Below, one piece after another: positions 5,634 through 10,221 of a DNA stretch of 10,221 nt; within the stretch, counting starts at the first letter, position 1; every line of letters starts with the position of its first letter. The stretch is from Candidatus Woesearchaeota archaeon UBA119. Lineage in GTDB: Archaea; Nanobdellota; Nanobdellia; Woesearchaeales; UBA119. The translations under genes and the position numbers were made by a program. The stretch lies in contig DAWM01000049.1 in NCBI GenBank assembly GCA_002505945.1, forward strand, positions 2,544 through 12,764, in the 5' to 3' direction. Under the pieces are notes generated by a model that worked only from the letters and a program-made list of their open reading frames with translations, was not told the DNA's origin and ran no database searches.

Positions 5634-5900
5634 CTATTTCAGAAGGGTTACAATTGAGATGTTATACTGCTTCTTACATATCGCCCCTAACTGAACATTG
5701 GTAAGCTTGAGGGGCTTAATCTCAAAATCCCCTATTTTCTTGTATCTGACCAAATCTTCCTTTAAACCTTCCTTTATATTTGAGGCAGTAAAGATAATTT
5801 TGGCTTCTCCCTTTTTTATTGCTTTTATAGCTTCTCTTTCTCCAAAAAGGAGTTTGTTACTTCCTAGGTTTTTCCTTACAATATCAACATTTTCCGGCAT
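5634..5900 (-). CDS. rpl30e: 50S ribosomal protein eL30 (L30e)
   Basis: An 88-residue large-subunit protein of the L7Ae/L30e/S12e fold, which in archaea is encoded just after RNA polymerase A''. Matching features are GEREAIKAIKKGEAKIIFTASN near residues 20-42, the KEDLVRYKKIG segment, and LTNVQLGAICKK, corresponding to the family's helix before its last strand. The ATG at 5900 is chosen over the in-frame GTG at 5909 because AGGTGA at 5906-5911 overlaps that GTG and is well placed as the ribosome-binding site of the ATG. It follows the rpoA2 stop by 18 bases. The protein is a little shorter than many relatives at the C-terminus, and nothing looks broken. Confidence 0.9.
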   Translation of the reverse strand: MPENVDIVRKNLGSNKLLFGEREAIKAIKKGEAKIIFTASNIKEGLKEDLVRYKKIGDFEIKPLKLTNVQLGAICKKQYNISIVTLLK

Positions 5901-5905
5901 TGTTT

Positions 5906-5911
5906 TCACCT
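5906..5911 (-). promoter_or_regulatory. Shine-Dalgarno site that decides the rpl30e start
   Basis: AGGTGA on the minus strand, 5 bases before the ATG at 5900. It covers the alternative GTG codon at 5909-5907, which argues against that upstream start. Confidence 0.65.
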
Positions 5912-5918
5912 TTTCTGA

Positions 5919-7109
5919 TTAAGCCTTCTTGGCTTTTGAGTTCTCAATCTTTCCAACATAACGTAACTTAGGCAGTCCAGTTCCAACCCTTATTGGCTGA
6001 TTAAGCATTACATTCTCAATTACTGAATGTAAGTAATCCTTTGTTCCCTTTAATGCAGCCGAGGTAAAGTGTCTTATAGGCGTCTCAAAAGAAGCAGAAG
6101 CCAATACCCCTTGCTTGCTCTTGATTATCCCATATCTGGTTATACCCTCAATCTCTCCATTCAAGCACATTGTATCAGCAACAAGCATAATATGTCTAAT
6201 ATCAACATTGATACCCTGCTCTTCTAAAACAGTATAGACCTCATCAATAATAGCCTGTCTTGCAGCCTCGATACCTAAAACATCCTCAATCTCATAGATG
6301 TCATTGCTCTTTGTCTTTGTCGTATCAACAAAATCCAGTTTTAAGACATCCTTCAGATTGCTTCCTGCAGTGATTATAACCAATTCCTCTTCTCCTGTTA
6401 AAGGATTGGTTCTCTTGCTTGGAAGCACATGGGTTATACCCTTTATACCACTTATGACAAGCTTCTCAAGTTTTTCTCTAACACGGAAAACCTCGTTAGG
6501 ACCTTTCTCTTTTCTTAATTCTACATCTGCAATAATTTCATTCTTGCCAGCCTTAGAAAACTTGGCAGTCTTGGTCCTCTTCTTAAGGAGAGAAACCACA
6601 TCTCCTGTCTCTAATCCAGCATCCTCAAGTTTTTCCTTGTCTAAAACTATGTTTATCTTATAATCGCTGAGATTTATCTTGAATTCTTGAGCAAGTTCTC
6701 CTAGTTGAATAGACTTTATCTTCATAGAAAGCTTCTTAATCTCTTTTACAGAGGCATTCTTGTATTTCTTGTCTAAGAAAATCTCCATCGTAGGCGTCTT
6801 TATTTTCTTTCTGGCGTCAAATATCTCAATAACCCTTGGGAGACCCATGGTAACATTCATCTCAGCAACACCAGCAAAGTGGAATGTATTCAAGGTCATC
6901 TGGGTACTTGGTTCCCCAATAGATTCCGCTGCAACTAGGCCAATGCCTTCTCCGCCTTCAATCCTTATTTTCTCATACTCCTTTACAACCTCTTCCATAA
7001 TCTCTTTCACTTTCTTGTCAGAGGTCTTTGAAGGAATCTTAGATTTTACTTCCTCGATTAATCCCTTGGGAAGCACGTTCTTATATTCTGAAAATATAGA
7101 TTTGCCCAT
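5919..7109 (-). CDS. rpoA2: DNA-directed RNA polymerase subunit A''
   Basis: The 396-residue C-terminal part of the split archaeal largest subunit, equivalent to the C-terminal part of bacterial beta' and eukaryotic Rpb1. The trigger loop region spans residues 58-80: SIGEPSTQMT, then LNTFHFAG, with His77 matching the catalytic-loop histidine. GLPRVIEIFDARK follows directly. Further on are the jaw and clamp segments, including VLPSKRTNPLTGEEEL, the DVLGIEAARQAI helix, HIMLVADTMC, and SFETPIRHF near the end, all normal for A''. Residue 62 is Glu where the family nearly always has Gln (AAQSIGEP). The start at 7109 has GAGGAT 6 bases upstream. It is 70 bases downstream of rpoA1; I see no convincing promoter in that gap, so it probably shares the rpoA1 transcript. 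Confidence 0.97.
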   Translation of the reverse strand: MGKSIFSEYKNVLPKGLIEEVKSKIPSKTSDKKVKEIMEEVVKEYEKIRIEGGEGIGLVAAESIGEPSTQMTLNTFHFAGVAEMNVTMGLPRVIEIFDARKKIKTPTMEIFLDKKYKNASVKEIKKLSMKIKSIQLGELAQEFKINLSDYKINIVLDKEKLEDAGLETGDVVSLLKKRTKTAKFSKAGKNEIIADVELRKEKGPNEVFRVREKLEKLVISGIKGITHVLPSKRTNPLTGEEELVIITAGSNLKDVLKLDFVDTTKTKSNDIYEIEDVLGIEAARQAIIDEVYTVLEEQGINVDIRHIMLVADTMCLNGEIEGITRYGIIKSKQGVLASASFETPIRHFTSAALKGTKDYLHSVIENVMLNQPIRVGTGLPKLRYVGKIENSKAKKA

Positions 7110-7179
7110 CTTAAATCCTCACCTTTGTCCTGTTCTTTTAAGTGTATTATCCTGTTCTCAATTTAACTCAGTTTTTAAT

Positions 7180-9771
7180 CTATTTATTCTCCAATACCTT
7201 GGAGATTATAAGGTTAACATTAATCTTGCCCCCTTCGGACTTGCTCACATCAATGCCATCTTCCCCATAGAGGAATTCGATTATATTATCGTCTCCATCT
7301 CTAACACTTCCATCCTTCATCGCTTTCAAGTCCTGAAGAGCATTTGAAAGTCTTCTATAAAGATAACCTGATTTAGGGGTTCTTAACGCAGTATCCATCA
7401 ATGAGTCCCTTCCAGTCATTGCCGCAAAGAAAAACTCATGGGGTTTCATTCCAGCCTTAAATCCGTTCTCAATAAAACCCCTGGCAGCCGGACCTAAATC
7501 ATTCTTCTTAAAGCTGGAAAGGGTTCTGTCTTTATAGCCTCCTTCAATCCTTTTACCCCTTAAAGCTTGCTGACCAACACATGCAGTAATCTGTGTAAGA
7601 TTAAGCAGGTTACCTCTTGCTCCGCTCCTCGCCATGATAAGACTAGGAGTAAGCTTTGAAGAGTTCTTGTTAACAATATTACCAAGTTTATTACGCGCCT
7701 TATTCAATCTCTCCAAAATCCTCAATTCAACACTCTCCTTTAATGTTCTGCCAGCAAGCGGCTCCAGCTTGCCATCTTTATACTTCTTAATAAACTCATC
7801 AACATCCTGCTTTGCCTTCTCAAGTTCTTGATCTATCAACCTTGTTACATTCTTAGGCAAGTCAGCATCGCTGATATGTGCAGAGAAACCATAGAACATC
7901 AATGAAGTAATGCCAAGCCTTAATGTGTTTCCAATAAACTCCAGAGCGAATTTCTCTCCATATTGTTTGTTAATCTCCCTAAGCATAAAACCGGATTCTT
8001 CTCCTAGGTTCTTCTTGTCCATAACACCCTTCTTTAACTTACCCTTCTCTATAATAACCTCAGTTTCATCAGGATCCTTGCACTCTCCCTTAAAATTAAA
8101 GTCATCTGGGATTAGAACACTGAAAATCTCCTTGCCATCAACCTCTTTCTTGTTTGGAAGCTTATCAATATAGTCAAGCAAGCCAGCCTGACCAAGGAGC
8201 TCAGCAGCCTTTTTCCTTGGAAGCTTCATATACTTTGTCAGAACATAATTGCCGCTGATACCATCTTGAAGCACTCCGATAACCGACAAGCCATACCTTG
8301 GAGAAATCATCTGCTTTTCAATAATCATAAGCCTTTCTGCTTCAGATCTCGCCTCCTCAGTCTGAGGGATATGCAGGTTCATCTCATCCCCATCAAAGTC
8401 AGCATTATAAGGATTACATACAGCAGGATTCAACCTAAAAGTCCTATAAGGTAGTACCTTTACCTTATGAGCCATCATACTCATCCTATGCAATGAAGGC
8501 TGCCTGTTGAAAAGAGCAATATCTCCATCAATCAGATGCCTCTCAACCTTGTATCCTGGCTGAAGCTCCTCTAACAATTGCTCCCTTGTTTCATCATTAA
8601 TCTTCTTCTTTCTGCCGTCAGGTCTTACAACATAATTCGCTCCTGGATACTTAGAAGGTCCTCTCTCAACAAACTTCTTTAGGTATTCCATATTCCATTC
8701 AGTGATTCTTTCAGGTACAGTAAGCGTCATAGCAATTACCTGAGGTACCCCAATCTCGTTAAGCTTAATCAGGGGATCAGGACTAATAACAGTTCTCGCT
8801 GAGAAATTAGTCCTCTTACCAGCAAGATTATGCCTAATTCTTCCCTCTTTAGAAACAATCCTCTCGCTCAATGTAGTAAGAGGCTGCCCACTCCTATGCC
8901 TTGCAGGAGGCACCTGGCTTATTCTATTGTCAAAGTATGTGGTAACATGATATTGAAGCAAGTCCCACAAATCCTCAATGATAATTTCAGGAGCACCAGC
9001 GTTAATATTCTCAAATAACCTCTGATTTATCCTGACTATGTCCCCTAGTTTATGCGTAAGATCATCCTCACTTCTTTCACCAGTTTGCAAGGTTATAGAA
9101 GGCCTCATAGAAACAGGAGCAACAGGAAACACAGTAAGAACCATCCATTCAGGCCTTGCAGTCTTAGGATTAATCCTAAACAACTTGAGATCCTCATCAT
9201 TGATTTTCTCCAATCTTGTTCTTACCTCAATAGGCGTAATCCTCTTATCGTTCTCCAAGAAAGTGGTTGGTTTATCAAGTGTAATTTTCTTCTGCTCTGC
9301 CTTACAATGAGGACATTTCTTAGATGTCTTTGTTTTTGAGATTATCTTAGAAACAAGAGAAACCATCTCGCTTCTTGTTCCCTCTTCTTCAATCCTGTTA
9401 ATCTCATCCATGATGTGTTTTCTCTTCTCGTCAGGAATCAACACTCTTCCACATTCCCTGCAAGTACATCTAAGCAGATTATGGATAATCTTAACAAACT
9501 TCACATGGATAACAGGACGAGCCAATGCGATATAACCAAAATGACCAAGACATTCATGGATTTTCCCGCCACAAACCTTGCACCTAAGGCCAGGATCAAT
9601 AACCCCCATCCTTGTATCCATTAAGCCACCATCTACAGGATAGCCCTCTTTATCATACAACTCAGGTGTAACAACCTTAACAGTAGCAATATCTTGTATT
9701 GTCTTTGGATTCAGAACTCCAAAGCTTATAGAATCTACATACCTGTACACAGGAATCTTATCAGCTTCCAT
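7180..9771 (-). CDS. rpoA1: DNA-directed RNA polymerase subunit A'
   Basis: The 863-residue N-terminal part of the largest subunit, holding the catalytic centre. The first zinc site is Cys64, Cys67, Cys74, His77 (CxxC..CLGHFG). A second is formed by Cys104, Cys107 (or Cys102) with Cys153 and Cys156. Asp458, Asp460 and Asp462 in NADFDGDEMNLH bind the catalytic magnesium ions. FNRQPSLHRMSMM precedes them and GKRTNFSARTVISPDP lies earlier. Near the end come the SGARGNLLNLTQI funnel segment and the bridge helix (HEFFFAAMTGRDSLMDTALRT..GYLYRRL). The protein then stops, the normal archaeal break between A' and A''. Length fits the family. The start at 9771 has AGGTGA at 9779-9784, 7 bases upstream. 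It follows rpoB by 89 bases. Confidence 0.98.
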   Translation of the reverse strand: MEADKIPVYRYVDSISFGVLNPKTIQDIATVKVVTPELYDKEGYPVDGGLMDTRMGVIDPGLRCKVCGGKIHECLGHFGYIALARPVIHVKFVKIIHNLLRCTCRECGRVLIPDEKRKHIMDEINRIEEEGTRSEMVSLVSKIISKTKTSKKCPHCKAEQKKITLDKPTTFLENDKRITPIEVRTRLEKINDEDLKLFRINPKTARPEWMVLTVFPVAPVSMRPSITLQTGERSEDDLTHKLGDIVRINQRLFENINAGAPEIIIEDLWDLLQYHVTTYFDNRISQVPPARHRSGQPLTTLSERIVSKEGRIRHNLAGKRTNFSARTVISPDPLIKLNEIGVPQVIAMTLTVPERITEWNMEYLKKFVERGPSKYPGANYVVRPDGRKKKINDETREQLLEELQPGYKVERHLIDGDIALFNRQPSLHRMSMMAHKVKVLPYRTFRLNPAVCNPYNADFDGDEMNLHIPQTEEARSEAERLMIIEKQMISPRYGLSVIGVLQDGISGNYVLTKYMKLPRKKAAELLGQAGLLDYIDKLPNKKEVDGKEIFSVLIPDDFNFKGECKDPDETEVIIEKGKLKKGVMDKKNLGEESGFMLREINKQYGEKFALEFIGNTLRLGITSLMFYGFSAHISDADLPKNVTRLIDQELEKAKQDVDEFIKKYKDGKLEPLAGRTLKESVELRILERLNKARNKLGNIVNKNSSKLTPSLIMARSGARGNLLNLTQITACVGQQALRGKRIEGGYKDRTLSSFKKNDLGPAARGFIENGFKAGMKPHEFFFAAMTGRDSLMDTALRTPKSGYLYRRLSNALQDLKAMKDGSVRDGDDNIIEFLYGEDGIDVSKSEGGKINVNLIISKVLENK

Positions 9772-9815
9772 CCTTAAATCACCTTGTTTTTTCTTACCTT
9801 TTTTCCAATTAAGTA

Positions 9816-9843
9816 TTATATGTTTTATCTGTTTTTAATATAA
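9816..9843 (-). promoter_or_regulatory. Possible internal promoter before rpoA1
   Basis: In the 89-base rpoB-rpoA1 gap the minus strand holds two TATA-like stretches, TTATATTAAAAA (9843-9832) and CATATAATA (within 9824-9814). They would give leaders of roughly 40 or 20 bases. Either could boost rpoA1 expression, but the whole gap is AT-rich and neither is a strong match. Confidence 0.3.
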
Positions 9844-9860
9844 TTCAACAAATAACTATC

Positions 9861-10220
9861 TCAATACTTATTCTGCAATCCATAACGAGTGTTTATTCCC
9901 ATTGCTCTTAACTCATCACTGAACAACTTAAAAGCATAACTAATCTCTATATATGAAACCTCAATATTATCACCACAAACCGGGCAATAATGCTTGTTCT
10001 TGTATCTGTCGTGGATAGCAAACATTCCGCACTTTTCGCAGATAGGCACTTTAACGGAATCAGCGCTAAACCTTTCGTTCAGCACCATTGCAGCGCCATG
10101 CGCGACAAATGTATCTTTTTCCATCTCACCTAGCCTAAGCCCGCCTTGCTTCGCTCTACCCTCAGTAGGCTGCCTTGTAAGCAATTGGATAGGACCTCTG
10201 GCTCTAGCACGAAACCTGTT
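9861..10220 (-). CDS. rpoB: DNA-directed RNA polymerase subunit B (or B'), C-terminal end
   Basis: The last 119 residues of the second-largest subunit; the frame runs off the right edge, so the start is outside the window. The visible part opens with ARARGPIQLLTRQPTEGRA and GGLRLGEME, the conserved block at the C-terminus of all beta/Rpb2 subunits that packs against the largest subunit. A zinc ribbon follows: CEKCG then, after a short loop, CPVCG. The end matches the family's last helix (SYAFKLFSDELRAMGI). Whether this is a full-length B or the B' part of a split gene cannot be told. The TTG codon at 10184 is internal and is not a start. Confidence 0.95.
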   Translation of the reverse strand, partial: NRFRARARGPIQLLTRQPTEGRAKQGGLRLGEMEKDTFVAHGAAMVLNERFSADSVKVPICEKCGMFAIHDRYKNKHYCPVCGDNIEVSYIEISYAFKLFSDELRAMGINTRYGLQNKY

Positions 10221-10221
10221 T

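Noticed and set aside
7110..7179. Promoter in the rpoA1-rpoA2 gap
   Set aside because: AT-rich patches such as GGATAATACAC are present but none has a good TATA/BRE match; only the ribosome-binding site near the rpoA2 start is convincing.
6760..7347. 195-codon plus-strand frame opposite rpoA2 and the rpoA1 end
   Set aside because: It is wholly antisense to confident polymerase genes and spans their junction; its length is a by-product of AT-rich codon use.
8830..9624. Several plus-strand frames opposite rpoA1
   Set aside because: All overlap the coding strand of an intact A' gene and carry no recognisable domain or start signal.
5919..9771. Frameshift splitting the polymerase largest subunit
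   Set aside because: Two separate genes, A' and A'', with the break after the bridge helix are the normal archaeal state, and each has its own start and ribosome-binding site.

Overview
This window comes from an archaeon, most likely a DPANN lineage of the Woesearchaeota/Pacearchaeota/Nanoarchaeota kind. The evidence is a split RNA polymerase largest subunit (A' and A'' as separate genes), archaeal-type uS12, eL30, eS1 and a two-KH NusA, TATTA/TATA-box promoters, and an S-layer protein with the methanococcal-type C-terminal domain. The DPANN placement is inferred from overall gene style and from a pair of coiled-coil proteins that resemble ones I recall from such genomes. The sequence alone does not prove it.

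Left arm, plus strand. Bases 2-1300 hold the C-terminal part of a large, very acidic S-layer protein that starts outside the window. A hairpin plus T-run terminator follows. A clear TATA box then precedes eS1 (rps3ae, 1428-2117). Four bases after eS1 lies a radical SAM enzyme of the archaeal COG2100 type (2122-3303), almost certainly co-transcribed with it.

Middle. An AT-rich convergent gap (3304-3392) separates the plus-strand genes from everything to the right, which is on the minus strand. Next come two uncharacterised coiled-coil genes (3393-4061 and 4110-4634). Each appears to have its own TATA box placed so close to the start codon that the mRNAs would be leaderless or nearly so. The first carries an N-terminal tandem helix repeat of the UBA-like kind. 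This pair is the least explained part of the window.

Right arm, minus strand, read right to left: the rpoB 3' end (cut by the window edge), rpoA1, rpoA2, rpl30e, nusA, rps12. This is the classic archaeal RNA polymerase/str-type operon with short gaps and Shine-Dalgarno sites. It ends at rps12 with a hairpin plus T-run. The usual followers (rps7, the elongation factor genes, rps10) are absent and the coiled-coil pair stands in their place.

The genes supply transcription (A', A'', B, NusA), translation (uS12, eS1, eL30) and the cell surface (S-layer). The radical SAM enzyme is linked to translation only by position. No tRNA, rRNA, CRISPR array, insertion sequence or phage-type gene was seen. 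No gene-free stretch exceeds about 130 bases.
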